This document shows, piece after piece, positions 16,966 to 25,786 of a stretch of DNA of 64,000 nt. The position numbers and the translations under genes are program-made. Source of the DNA: Qipengyuania sediminis (GTDB lineage: Bacteria > Pseudomonadota > Alphaproteobacteria > Sphingomonadales > Sphingomonadaceae). Positions within the stretch are counted from its first letter, which is position 1; the number at the start of each line of letters is the position of its first letter. The notes under the pieces are model-generated. The model was given only the letters and a program-made list of their open reading frames with translations, searched no databases and was not told the origin of the DNA. The stretch covers positions 496,001 through 560,000 of the forward strand of contig NZ_CP037948.1 of assembly GCF_004358425.1 (NCBI RefSeq). The letters are read 5' to 3'.

Positions 16966-18171
16966 ATGAAGAAGACCACCGGCATGGACCGCGCCACCAC
17001 TCGCAGTTGGCGCCCTGCCACCCGCGCCCTGCGCGGCGGCACCTGGCGCAGCGAACATGGCGAGACGAGCGAGGCACTGTTCCTTACCTCCGGCTATACT
17101 TACGACGATGCCGGAACGGTGGCGGCGCGCTTCGCGGGCAGTGCGGATGGCATGACCTATTCGCGCCTCCAGAACCCCACCGTCGCCATGCTGGAGGAAC
17201 GGATCGCGCTCCTTGAGGGGGCGGAGGCGTGCCGGGCCCAGGCCAGCGGCATGGCGGCGATGACCGCGGCCCTGCTATGCCAGCTTTCGGCGGGCGATCA
17301 TATGGTGGCCGGACGCGCGGCCTTCGGCAGTTGCCGCTGGCTGGTCGACAGCCTGCTGCCGCGTTTCGGAATAGAGACGACCACGATCGACGGCACCGAC
17401 GATGCCGCGTGGGAAGCGGCGGTGCGGCCCAATACGCGCGTGTTCTTTTTCGAAACCCCCGCCAATCCGACGCTCGATGTGATCGATATCGCACATGTCT
17501 GCGCGGTTGCACGCGCGCACGGCATCGTGACCGTGGTGGACAACGCCTTTGCCGGACCGACGCTGCAGCGGCCGATGGAGCTGGGCGCGGATGTCGTCGC
17601 CTATAGCGCGACCAAGCTGATGGACGGGCAGGGCCGGGTGCTTGCGGGCGCGGTTTGCGGCAGCCGGCCGTTCATCGAGGAGCAGCTGCTGCCGTTCCAG
17701 CGCAATACCGGGCCGGTGCTATCGCCCTTCAACGCCTGGGTGGTGTTGAAGGGTCTGGAGACTCTCGACCTTCGCGCCCGCAGGCAGAGCGAACACGCGC
17801 TGGCGCTCGGCCGGCTTGTCGAGCCCCGTGTCCCGCGATTGCTTCACCCGGGCCTCGAGAGCCATCCCCGCCACGCCTTGGCGATGCGCCAGATGGACGC
17901 CTGCGGCGCAATTTTCGCCTTCGATGTCGGCACCCGCAGCGCCGCATTTGCTCTGCTCGACGCGCTCGGGCTCATCGATATCTCGAACAATATCGGCGAT
18001 GCGCGCACTTTGATGTGCCACCCCGCCAGCACCACCCACGCCGGGCTGGACCCCGCGGAACGCGCGGAGATGGGCGTGACCGAAGGATTGCTGCGCATCA
18101 ATGTCGGGCTCGAGGATATCGCCGACCTTTCCGAAGACCTCGACCATGCGCTGACGGCCGCGGGGTTCTGA
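16966..18171 (+). CDS. metZ: O-succinylhomoserine sulfhydrylase
   Basis: PLP enzyme of the Cys/Met metabolism family that makes homocysteine from an acylated homoserine and sulfide in methionine synthesis. The N-terminal pattern RPATRALRGGTWRSEHGETSE and LTSGYTYDDA is typical of MetZ. The PLP Lys is Lys217 in YSATKLMDGQG; QNPTVAMLEERIALLEG also fits. 401 residues from ATG 16966; an ATG at 16984 (MDRATTRSW) is an alternative, and neither has a strong ribosome-binding site. I looked for a SAM-II riboswitch upstream and did not find its conserved core. Confidence 0.92.
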   Translation: MKKTTGMDRATTRSWRPATRALRGGTWRSEHGETSEALFLTSGYTYDDAGTVAARFAGSADGMTYSRLQNPTVAMLEERIALLEGAEACRAQASGMAAMTAALLCQLSAGDHMVAGRAAFGSCRWLVDSLLPRFGIETTTIDGTDDAAWEAAVRPNTRVFFFETPANPTLDVIDIAHVCAVARAHGIVTVVDNAFAGPTLQRPMELGADVVAYSATKLMDGQGRVLAGAVCGSRPFIEEQLLPFQRNTGPVLSPFNAWVVLKGLETLDLRARRQSEHALALGRLVEPRVPRLLHPGLESHPRHALAMRQMDACGAIFAFDVGTRSAAFALLDALGLIDISNNIGDARTLMCHPASTTHAGLDPAERAEMGVTEGLLRINVGLEDIADLSEDLDHALTAAGF

Positions 18172-18260
18172 CGTGCGGCCAAAGAAATTCGGGAAAAGCG
18201 CGGCGCGCTGCCCCGGCGGCCCTTGCAGCCCCGTCCGCGCGGCTTAATTTGCGCTTCGTG

Positions 18261-18659
18261 ATGAAAGGCCTGTTCCAGCATACCGCGATCACGCACGGCA
18301 TCGCCGTACGCGTGGCGGTGAGCTTCCTGCCCGAACAATCGCAGCCCGAGGCTGGCAAGTGGTTCTGGATCTATCACATCCGGATCGAGAACCACTCGCA
18401 CACCAGCGTCGCATTGCGCACCCGGCACTGGCGGATTACCGACGCGCGGGGCCAGGTCTCGATCGTCGACGGCGATGGCGTGGTGGGCGAACAACCGGTG
18501 ATCGCGCCGGGCCGCAGCCATGATTACGTCTCGGGCTGCCCGCTCGACACGCCGCACGGATCGATGGAAGGGTTCTACACTTTCGCGGACGAGGACGGGG
18601 ATCCGCTGGAGGTGCGCATCCCCTTCTTCCCGCTGGCCGCGCCCGCCACCGCCAGTTAA
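18261..18659 (+). CDS. apaG: ApaG protein (DUF525)
   Basis: A 132-residue protein with a fibronectin III-like beta sandwich. The family core is seen in WFWIYHIRIENHSHTSVALR, then LRTRHWRITDA and GQVSIVDGDGVVGEQP, SGCPLDTPHGSMEGFY. ApaG has been linked to cobalt/magnesium resistance and Ap4A levels in enterobacteria, but its biochemical role is not settled. The ATG at 18261 starts the domain; the longer upstream frame overlaps metZ and is not coding. Confidence 0.92.
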   Translation: MKGLFQHTAITHGIAVRVAVSFLPEQSQPEAGKWFWIYHIRIENHSHTSVALRTRHWRITDARGQVSIVDGDGVVGEQPVIAPGRSHDYVSGCPLDTPHGSMEGFYTFADEDGDPLEVRIPFFPLAAPATAS

Positions 18660-18710
18660 GCCCGTGCCCGCTTGTGCGGCGCAGAGCCCTTGCGTAACCA
18701 GCCCGGGCCC

Positions 18711-19496
18711 ATGAAGCGCACGCATCTGCCCTTGAACGCGCTGCGCGTCTATGATGCGGCGGCGCGCCACCTTTCCTTCACCCGCGCGGCGGATGAGCTG
18801 GCAGTGACCCCGGCCGCGGTCGGCCAGCAGATCCGCGCGCTCGAGGATCACCTCGGCACCGTGCTGTTCCGCCGCACCAGCAGGGGGTTGGAGCTGACCG
18901 AGGAAGGCGCGGCGGGACTCGCTCCCTTGCGCGAAGGCTTCCTGAAGTTTGAGGAAAGCGTGCAGGCCATGCAGGCGGGCCAAGCGGCGGACCGCTTCAC
19001 CATCGCCGTGCCGCGCGAATTCTATGCGCAATGGCTGGCGCCGCGGCTGGCCCGCTATGCCGATGAGAACCCCGGCGCGCGTTTCACCTTCACGGCGGAC
19101 GAGCTTGCCGACTTCGCCGAGGCCAATCTCGACATCGCGATCCGCCTTGCCGATGGACCCGGCGATCTGGAGGGGGTGGAGCTCGCGCCCGCGACGCGGG
19201 TCACGGTCGCGGCACCCGGCGCACCCGAGCGCTGGATCAGCTGGGGCCCGGCGCTGCCGGAGGGAGCGGAGGCGCATGTCACCGTCTCCAATGCCGGCCA
19301 GGCATTGGCGAGCGCGTTGGCGGGGCTCGGGCGCGCGCGGCTGCCTGAGTTGCTGGTCGCCGATGCGATCGCCGACGGGCGATTGGAAGCGCTGGAGGGG
19401 CCGACCAGGGGACAGCGCGCCTATTGGCTCGTCGCGCCCCTGCCGCAATGGCGCCAGCGCAAAGTGCGCGCGCTCGTCGCCTTCCTTACCCCCTAG
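18711..19496 (+). CDS. LysR family transcriptional regulator, GcvA-like
   Basis: The N-terminal winged helix starts LPLNALRVYDAAARHLSFT and continues RAADELAVTPAAVGQQIRALE, the GcvA/AmpR type. The effector domain (about 90-261) is a short PBP2-like fold. 261 residues, somewhat shorter than the usual 290-310. ATG 18711 is 51 nt after apaG. Its target is unknown; the divergent arrangement typical of LysR genes is absent. Its stop codon overlaps the yacG stop on the other strand. Confidence 0.9.
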   Translation: MKRTHLPLNALRVYDAAARHLSFTRAADELAVTPAAVGQQIRALEDHLGTVLFRRTSRGLELTEEGAAGLAPLREGFLKFEESVQAMQAGQAADRFTIAVPREFYAQWLAPRLARYADENPGARFTFTADELADFAEANLDIAIRLADGPGDLEGVELAPATRVTVAAPGAPERWISWGPALPEGAEAHVTVSNAGQALASALAGLGRARLPELLVADAIADGRLEALEGPTRGQRAYWLVAPLPQWRQRKVRALVAFLTP

Positions 19497-19666
19497 TCCT
19501 CCGCCCGCGCGATCTCCTCAGGCAGGGCGGGGCGGCCGGGAACGGCATAGCCCTCTCCGAACCAGCGCGACAGATCGCGGTCGCGGCAACGCTCGGAGCA
19601 AAACGGCGCGACCGCCGCCACACGGGGACGGCTGCATATCGGACAGGGGCGGGGCTTATCGCTCAT
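19493..19666 (-). CDS. yacG: DNA gyrase inhibitor YacG
   Basis: A 57-residue zinc protein. Four Cys (8, 11, 23 and 27 in CPIC, then FCSERCRDRDL) form the Zn site, followed by the conserved RWFGEGYAVPG. E. coli YacG binds GyrB and inhibits gyrase. The ATG at 19666 lies inside the 3' end of the RNase E/G gene (11-nt overlap), so translation is likely coupled. Last gene of infA-maf-RNase-yacG. Confidence 0.93.
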   Translation of the reverse strand: MSDKPRPCPICSRPRVAAVAPFCSERCRDRDLSRWFGEGYAVPGRPALPEEIARAED

Positions 19667-20645
19667 CGCCGGTAAGCTGGGCGTGCGGGGCGTCGGGATC
19701 AAGCCCGGGCTCATGCCGCAGACGGACCGGCTTGCCGCTGCGGCGTTCGAGCTCGGCAATATGCCCGGGGCGGGCTGCGGCGGCGAGGGCCGGGTGGATC
19801 GCAAGCGAGATGATACCGGCGCCTTCGAGATGCTCGGCCCGCCGCAGGAGCTGGCGCCACACGAGTGCGGGCCGTTGCCAGGCGGCGCGCTGAAGCAGCG
19901 AGGGCCCCTCCATCCGCGCGACGATCTGCACGAGACCAAAGCCGTTCACCGCGGTGCGCTCATGCGGCCAGCCGGCGAGCGCTACACCAAGCGAGGCATC
20001 GAGCGCGCGGCGATCCTCCTTGGCGGCAAGAGTCGGGAAGTCGATGACCGCGGATCCGCCGATCGCAAAGCGGCGGAGGCTCGCGGCGAGGGGGGGAACG
20101 GCGGCGAGGGCGAGGGGGTGGGGAGGGATCGTCCCATCCACATCGATCGCGGTCAACGCCGGGGTGGGCGAGAACAGCAGCGTACCGCCCGCAAAGGCGA
20201 CCTCCCCCGCGAGGACCTCCGCCATGAGCTCTTCCCATGCCTGGCCGGGAAAACGCCGGAGGCGCGTCACCACTTGCCCTTCCGATTGCAGGACCTCTGA
20301 CAGCGTGAGCAGGCGAGGCGGCAAATCCGTTGGCCGGCCTTGCGCGCGCTTGAGGCGCCCCGGCCCCTCGCAGGCAGCGCGGGTGATTTCGACACTTAGC
20401 CCCGCCCCCTCCGCGGCCTGGCGGGGAAGCCGCGTCACCAGGATCTCCTCCCCCTGCGCCGTGCGCGCGGTGCCGCGGCTGGAACCTGCCGCCCGCGCGA
20501 TCAGCCGCGCTTCCACCACCGATCCCGCCAGCACCTGCCCGGGCCAGACCAGGCGCGCCTCGGCGATGCGGCCACGCTCCATCAGGACCGCGCGATGTTC
20601 GCCGATCCCTTCCTCGATCAGCCACTCGGCTCCGCGGTCAGGCAA
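19656..20645 (-). CDS. Short ribonuclease E/G family protein
   Basis: Endoribonuclease of the RNase E/G family, 329 residues against about 490 for E. coli RNase G. The N-terminal part (AEWLIEEGIGEHRA) and an S1-like segment precede a catalytic core with the two metal-binding Asp contexts, LTAIDVDGT and SAVIDFPTL. The zinc-link and C-terminal scaffold regions are absent. The likely start is TTG 20645, which lies on the maf stop codon; the longer frame up to 20705 is inside maf. Small versions like this occur in sphingomonads. Confidence 0.85.
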   Translation of the reverse strand: MPDRGAEWLIEEGIGEHRAVLMERGRIAEARLVWPGQVLAGSVVEARLIARAAGSSRGTARTAQGEEILVTRLPRQAAEGAGLSVEITRAACEGPGRLKRAQGRPTDLPPRLLTLSEVLQSEGQVVTRLRRFPGQAWEELMAEVLAGEVAFAGGTLLFSPTPALTAIDVDGTIPPHPLALAAVPPLAASLRRFAIGGSAVIDFPTLAAKEDRRALDASLGVALAGWPHERTAVNGFGLVQIVARMEGPSLLQRAAWQRPALVWRQLLRRAEHLEGAGIISLAIHPALAAAARPGHIAELERRSGKPVRLRHEPGLDPDAPHAQLTGDER

Positions 20646-21210
20646 GCGCGAAGCCGGCGGCTTTGAGCAGCGCGCGCGCATCGTGAAGCGGCAGGCCCAT
20701 GACACCCGAATGACTGCCGCCGATCCACTGGATCAGCGCCTCCGCGCTCCCCTGGATGGCGTAGCCGCCCGCCTTCCCCTGCCACTCCCCGCTCGCGAGA
20801 TAGGCCGCAATCTCGGCCGCGTGCAGCGGCTTGAAGCGGACGATCGTCTCGTTCATGCGCTCGCGTAGCGTGCCGTCGGGCGCGCGTAGAGCGATGGCCG
20901 AGAAAACGCGGTGACGGCGGCCCGAAAGAAGCGTGAGGCAGGCGCGCGCGGTTGCTTCGTCCTCGGCCTTGGGCAGGATGCGCCGCCCGGCCGCGACCAC
21001 CGTGTCGCCCGCGAGGACGAAGCCCGGGGCGACAACCGCCAGCGCCTTTTCGCGCGCCATCCGCGCGGCGTAATGGCGCGGCAGTTCGTCCTTCAGCGGC
21101 GTCTCGTCGATATCCGCCGCCGCGGTCGCATCGGGCGTGACGCCCAGCCGGGCGAGCAATTCGCGGCGGCGCGGGCTGGCTGAGGCGAGCGTAAGGTGCG
21201 GCGCGCGCAT
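20638..21210 (-). CDS. maf: Maf-like nucleoside triphosphate pyrophosphatase
   Basis: House-cleaning pyrophosphatase that hydrolyses modified or canonical NTPs. The N-terminal signature LTLASASPRRRELLA and the catalytic VLAGDTVV are present, with GKAGGYAIQG further on. 190 residues, normal. The start at 21210 is 15 nt downstream of infA and the end overlaps the RNase E/G start. Substrate specificity (dTTP/UTP-type or m7GTP-type) is not decided here. Confidence 0.93.
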   Translation of the reverse strand: MRAPHLTLASASPRRRELLARLGVTPDATAAADIDETPLKDELPRHYAARMAREKALAVVAPGFVLAGDTVVAAGRRILPKAEDEATARACLTLLSGRRHRVFSAIALRAPDGTLRERMNETIVRFKPLHAAEIAAYLASGEWQGKAGGYAIQGSAEALIQWIGGSHSGVMGLPLHDARALLKAAGFALA

Positions 21211-21225
21211 CGGCGCTTGGGTAAG

Positions 21226-21471
21226 TTATTGCGGCCCGGGACCGCCGCGCCCCGGCATGAAGCGATAGGTGATGCGCGCCTTGGTGAGATCATAGGGCGT
21301 GAGCTCGCACAGCACCTCGTCCCCCACCAGCACGCGGATGCGGTTCTTGCGCATCTTGCCGGCGGTGTGGCCGAGGACTTCGTGCCCGTTCTCGAGCTCC
21401 ACCCGGAACATCGCGTTGGGCAGCAGTTCGACGACGCGCCCGCGCATTTCGAGGAGCTCTTCCTTGGCCAT
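21226..21471 (-). CDS. infA: Translation initiation factor IF-1
   Basis: Small OB-fold protein that binds the A site of the 30S subunit during initiation. The sequence [33 protein letters not shown] and [21 protein letters not shown] is typical. At 81 residues it has a C-terminal extension ([10 protein letters not shown]) beyond the 72-residue E. coli protein, as is usual in sphingomonads. The ATG at 21471 follows AAAGGATCCT. First gene of infA-maf-RNase E/G-yacG. Confidence 0.96.
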   Translation of the reverse strand: MAKEELLEMRGRVVELLPNAMFRVELENGHEVLGHTAGKMRKNRIRVLVGDEVLCELTPYDLTKARITYRFMPGRGGPGPQ

Positions 21472-21672
21472 AGGATCCTTTGAGGTGAGGCATTGTGCCG
21501 ATTGGCGGCGCGCATAGCCGGGGCGGGGGAAAAAGGAAACCCCGCCCCCCCGGCGGGAGACCGGCCGGCTTTTTGGACCAAGCACCCATAGCCGCCGACG
21601 AACGACAATCCGTTACCACGCGCGCGCTTGCGAGCCTCGAGCCTTTGTCGCAAGGAGGCGGGCCGGCAGGGG

Positions 21673-24606
21673 ATGGCGGACAGAACCACGAACAAGGGAC
21701 CCCTTCGCTTGCGCACCTCCATCACCGTTTCCGCGTGGGCGATGATCGCCGCGACCCCGGCGCTTAGCCAGACCGCCCCCGCAGAGCCCGCCCCCGTTCC
21801 CGCCCCGGCGCTGTCTGAAAGCGAGGTGGACGAGATCGTCGTCACCGCAGAGCGCGTGCGCGGGCAGGTGCAGACTGCCAGCGCCCCGGTGGTGGAGCTC
21901 GACCAGGCGCAGATCCAGGCCCAGGGCGCTTCATCGATCGCCGATCTCGTCGCCCAGCTCGCCCCGCAGATCGGCAGCGGGCGCGGGCGCGGCGGACGGC
22001 CGGTGTTCCTGGTGAACGGCCAGCGGATCACGAATTTCCGCGAAATCGGGCGCTATCCGCCCGAAGCCGTGCGAAAGGTCGAAGTGCTGCCTGAGGAAGT
22101 GGCGGTGAAGTTCGGCTTCCCGCCCGATCAGCGGGTCATCAACTTCATCCTGCAGAACAATTTCGCCAGCCGCGAGGCCGAGGTCGAATATGGCGCACCC
22201 ACGCGCGGCGGCACCGGCACGGGCGAGGCCGAGCTGGGCCTCCTCCGCATCGACGGGCTGGAGCGGCTCAATGCCAATGTCAGCTACACCCGCACCAGCC
22301 CGCTGACCGAGGCGGAGCGCGACATCGTCCAGACCCCCGGCAGCATCCCAACGATTGCGGGCGAGCCCGACCCGGCCGCGTTCCGCACGCTCGTCGCGCG
22401 GCGCGAGCAGATCGAGGGCAATTTGACGAGCACGCTCGGCCTCGGCGAGGCGGGCTCCGCGGGGCAGGTCACGCTGAACAGCCAATGGGTGCATTCGACG
22501 TCCACCGGGCTTTCCGGGCTCGATCTTGTCACTCTGCCGGACGGCGTAATCCGCGCCATCGATGCCGATCCCATCGAACGGCGCACCAATACCGACACCG
22601 GCGCGATCGGGGCCGGCTATTCGACCAGGATCGCGGGCTATCAGTTCCAGACCACGCTCGATGCCGGGCTGACCGATACCGAGACCCGGATCGATCGGCG
22701 TCGCACTGCGGCGGGGCCGGTGGTGGAGGATTTCGCGCGCAGCAAGGTGTGGACCGCGGGCGTCAGAAGCACGTTGATCGGCAGTCCCTTCGACCTGCCG
22801 GGGGGCGAGTTCGGCGTGACGCTCAACGCCGCCTATGATTGGGACCGCATCGAAAGCTTCGACACGCGGACGGCGCGCGGCGAGACGACGCTGACGCGCG
22901 GCAATCTCTCGGCCGGTGCCAATGTCGCGCTGCCGATCGCCAGCCGGCGCGCCGAGTTTCTGGGCGCGATCGGCGACCTCACGGTGAACCTTGGCGGCGG
23001 GATCGAGCACCTGTCCGACTTCGGGACCCTGGGAAATGGCGCCGCCAGCCTCGTGTGGCGTCCGGCCGAGCCGCTGACGCTCCAGGCAAGCTATATCCTG
23101 CGCGAAGCGGCGCCGGGGCTGGCGCAGCTGGGCGGGCCGACCATCACCAGCTTCAACGTGCCGGTGTTTGATTTCGCCCGCGGAGAAACGGTGCTGGTGA
23201 CGCAGGTGAGTGGCGGCAACCCCTTCCTGCGCGCCGAAACCCAGCGCGATCTGAAGCTGTCGGCGAGCTACGACATCGACTTGCTCGACCGTGCCAATAT
23301 TCTCGTGGAATATTACCGCAACCAGTCGGAGGATGTGACGAGCAGCTTCCCGCTGCTGACCCCGGCCATAGAAGCCGCCTTCCCCGCCCGGGTCACGCGC
23401 GAGGCGGCGACAGGCCGGCTTACTGCGATCGACGTGCGGCCGGTGACCTTCGCAAAGACGCGGAGCGAGCGGCTGCGCTATGGCTTCACTGTGTTCGGGC
23501 GGCTCGGCAAGCCTGCGCCGCCGGGCCAGGCGGGGGCGCCGGGCATCTTCGGCGCTCTGGCGAACCGTCCGGCCGCGCCCGCCGCCGGGGCGGCCCCCTC
23601 CGCCTCGGGCACCAGCCCGGCGCCGGGTGGCCCCCCGGCGACGGCTGCCATGGACCCGCAGCGGCTCATGCAGATGCGGACCCAGTTCTGCACCAGCCCG
23701 GCCGGGACCATCCCCGACCTCTCCGCCCTCCCGCCGCAGCTGCGCGAGCGGATGCTGGGCGCGGACGGCAAGCCCGACCCCGCACGCATCGCGGTCATGC
23801 GCGAGCGGTTCTGCAGCGCCGACGCGCAGCGCCGCTTCGATCCCGCGCGCTTTGCGGCCATGCGGGAGGCCTTGTGCGCCGACCCATCCAGGGCGCCGGA
23901 TCCGGCGGTGATCCCGGAGGAAATCCGCGAGCGGCTGAAGGGCCCCGATGGAACGATCGCGCCCGAGCGGCTGAAGGAGTTTCAGACCCGCATCTGCGCG
24001 CTGCCCGTCACTCAAAGGCAGCCGGGGCAAGGCGGCGGCGGTGGCCAAAGCCGCGGGGGCGGCGGCAGTCCGCGCGGCGGCGGCGGCGGAGGTGGCTTCG
24101 GCGGCCCGCCCGATGGGCAGGGGCGTTGGAGCCTTGCCGCCTATCACACGATCAATCTCGGAAGCACGGTGACAATCGCCAGCGGAGGGCCGGTGCTCGA
24201 CCTGCTCGACGGCGATGCCACCGGCAGCGGCGGGGGCGTCTCGCGCCATCAGCTCGAGCTCGAAGGCGGGGTGTTCCATCAGGGCGTCGGGTTGCGGCTG
24301 TCGGGGACCTACAACAGCGCCACCCGCGTCGATGGCAGCGAATTGCTCGGTTCGAGCGACCTGCGCTTCGGTGGCCTCGCCCGCGTCAATCTGCGCGCCT
24401 TCGTGGCCCTCGACCAGCAGCGCTGGCTGGTGGGGGAGGAGCCTGGATTCTTCAAGAACGCCCGTCTGCAGCTCGCCGTCGACAACATCTTCGACGCGCG
24501 CCAGAGCGTGACCGACGAGACCGGCGCGGTGCCGCTGCGCTTCCAGCCCTTTCTGATCGACCCGATAGGCCGCTTCGTGGAGATCGAGCTGAGAAAGCTG
24601 TTCTAA
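21673..24606 (+). CDS. TonB-dependent receptor with Cys-repeat and Gly-rich insertion
   Basis: Outer-membrane active transporter of 977 residues. A signal peptide (about 15-33, ATPALSQ), a TonB box (DEIVVTAE) and a plug domain (GRGRGGRPVFLVNGQRITN) precede the beta-barrel, which ends with the aromatic C-terminal residue Phe. Between barrel strands, residues about 612-815 hold a non-barrel insertion: Pro/Ala-rich linker, four helical repeats of form RxxxMRxxxC (Cys673, 714, 735, 775), then a Gly-rich tract. Similar large receptors occur in sphingomonads. The ligand is unknown. Start ATG 21673 is chosen because the signal peptide begins there. Confidence 0.88.
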   Translation: MADRTTNKGPLRLRTSITVSAWAMIAATPALSQTAPAEPAPVPAPALSESEVDEIVVTAERVRGQVQTASAPVVELDQAQIQAQGASSIADLVAQLAPQIGSGRGRGGRPVFLVNGQRITNFREIGRYPPEAVRKVEVLPEEVAVKFGFPPDQRVINFILQNNFASREAEVEYGAPTRGGTGTGEAELGLLRIDGLERLNANVSYTRTSPLTEAERDIVQTPGSIPTIAGEPDPAAFRTLVARREQIEGNLTSTLGLGEAGSAGQVTLNSQWVHSTSTGLSGLDLVTLPDGVIRAIDADPIERRTNTDTGAIGAGYSTRIAGYQFQTTLDAGLTDTETRIDRRRTAAGPVVEDFARSKVWTAGVRSTLIGSPFDLPGGEFGVTLNAAYDWDRIESFDTRTARGETTLTRGNLSAGANVALPIASRRAEFLGAIGDLTVNLGGGIEHLSDFGTLGNGAASLVWRPAEPLTLQASYILREAAPGLAQLGGPTITSFNVPVFDFARGETVLVTQVSGGNPFLRAETQRDLKLSASYDIDLLDRANILVEYYRNQSEDVTSSFPLLTPAIEAAFPARVTREAATGRLTAIDVRPVTFAKTRSERLRYGFTVFGRLGKPAPPGQAGAPGIFGALANRPAAPAAGAAPSASGTSPAPGGPPATAAMDPQRLMQMRTQFCTSPAGTIPDLSALPPQLRERMLGADGKPDPARIAVMRERFCSADAQRRFDPARFAAMREALCADPSRAPDPAVIPEEIRERLKGPDGTIAPERLKEFQTRICALPVTQRQPGQGGGGGQSRGGGGSPRGGGGGGGFGGPPDGQGRWSLAAYHTINLGSTVTIASGGPVLDLLDGDATGSGGGVSRHQLELEGGVFHQGVGLRLSGTYNSATRVDGSELLGSSDLRFGGLARVNLRAFVALDQQRWLVGEEPGFFKNARLQLAVDNIFDARQSVTDETGAVPLRFQPFLIDPIGRFVEIELRKLF

Positions 24607-25757
24607 AGCGCCTCCCCCGCGGCAACCCCGCTCGCCCAGGCCCATTGGAAGTTGTAGCCGCCAAGCCACCCCGTAACGTCGACCGCTTCGCCGATGGCGT
24701 AGAGGTCGCGGACGCGCTTGGCCGCCATCGTCTGCGAGGAGAGCTCGGCGGTGGAAATTCCGCCGAGCGTCACCTCCGCCTTGGCAAAGCCTTCGCTGCC
24801 GTTGGGGTGGAAGCGCCAGTGCGACAGCCGGGCTTCGGCGGCGGCGAGCGCCTTGTCCGAAGCTCTGCCAAGCTCGCCGATACTGCACCGCTCTGCCAGC
24901 GTGGCGGCGAGGCGTTCCGGCAGATGCGCGCGCAGCAGCGCGCGCAGATGCGCGCGGGGATCGGCGCGCTTGGCGGCGGGGAGCCAGCCCGCATCGCTGC
25001 CGGGCAGGAAATCGATCGCCACTTCGCCCCCCGGACGCCAATAGCTAGAAATCTGAAGGACGGCCGGGCCGGAAAGCCCGCGATGGGTGAACAGCGCCGC
25101 CTCGCGAAAGCTGGTCTTGCCGCAATGCGCCACCACCTCCGCCGAGACGCCCGACAGCTCGCGGAACAGCACGTCCTCCCCGCCGAGCGTCAGCGGCACC
25201 AGCCCCGGGCGGGGCTCCACGACCTTCAGCCCGAAGCGCCGCGCGAGCTCGTAAGCGAAGCCGGTTGCACCCATCTTGGGGACCGATGGGCCGCCGGTCG
25301 CGATCACCAGCGCGGGCGCGCTGTCATCGCCGATGCGAAAGCGTCCGTCGGCATGTTCGACTTCGGCAACGTTGCTGTCGCAGCGCAGCTCCACCCCGCC
25401 GCGTGCGCAATCCGCCATCAGCATGGCGACAATCTGCCGCGCGCTGCCGTCGCAGAACAGCTGACCGAGCGTCTTTTCGTGCCAGGCGATGCCGTGCTTT
25501 TCGACCAGAGCGAGGAAGTCGTGCGCGGTGTAGCGGGCGAGCGCCGACTTGGCGAAATGCGGGTTGGCCGAGAGATAGCGATCGGGCGCGGCGCCGAGAT
25601 TGGTGAAATTGCAGCGCCCGCCGCCCGAGATGAGGATCTTCTTTCCTGGTTCGCTCGCGCGTTCCAGCACCAGCACCCGCCGCCCGCGCTGCCCCGCGAC
25701 GGCGGCGCACATCAGCCCTGCGGCACCCGCGCCGAGAATGATCGCATCGTATTGCAC
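24603..25757 (-). CDS. NAD(P)/FAD-dependent oxidoreductase, YhiN/HI0933 family
   Basis: Flavoprotein of the HI0933 family, 384 residues. The FAD-binding GAGAAGLMCA is at the N-terminus, then GKKILISGGGRCNFTN, which is diagnostic for the family, VIATGGPSVPKMGATG, and near the C-terminus a second FAD contact region ending AVDVTGWLGGYNFQWAWASG. The substrate is not established for the family in general. GTG 25757 gives the normal N-terminus; it diverges from uvrC with 29 bp between starts. Stops of this gene and the TonB receptor overlap. Confidence 0.9.
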   Translation of the reverse strand: MQYDAIILGAGAAGLMCAAVAGQRGRRVLVLERASEPGKKILISGGGRCNFTNLGAAPDRYLSANPHFAKSALARYTAHDFLALVEKHGIAWHEKTLGQLFCDGSARQIVAMLMADCARGGVELRCDSNVAEVEHADGRFRIGDDSAPALVIATGGPSVPKMGATGFAYELARRFGLKVVEPRPGLVPLTLGGEDVLFRELSGVSAEVVAHCGKTSFREAALFTHRGLSGPAVLQISSYWRPGGEVAIDFLPGSDAGWLPAAKRADPRAHLRALLRAHLPERLAATLAERCSIGELGRASDKALAAAEARLSHWRFHPNGSEGFAKAEVTLGGISTAELSSQTMAAKRVRDLYAIGEAVDVTGWLGGYNFQWAWASGVAAGEAL

Positions 25758-25786
25758 GGGCTCGTCCCTATCCTTAGCTGGCAGAT

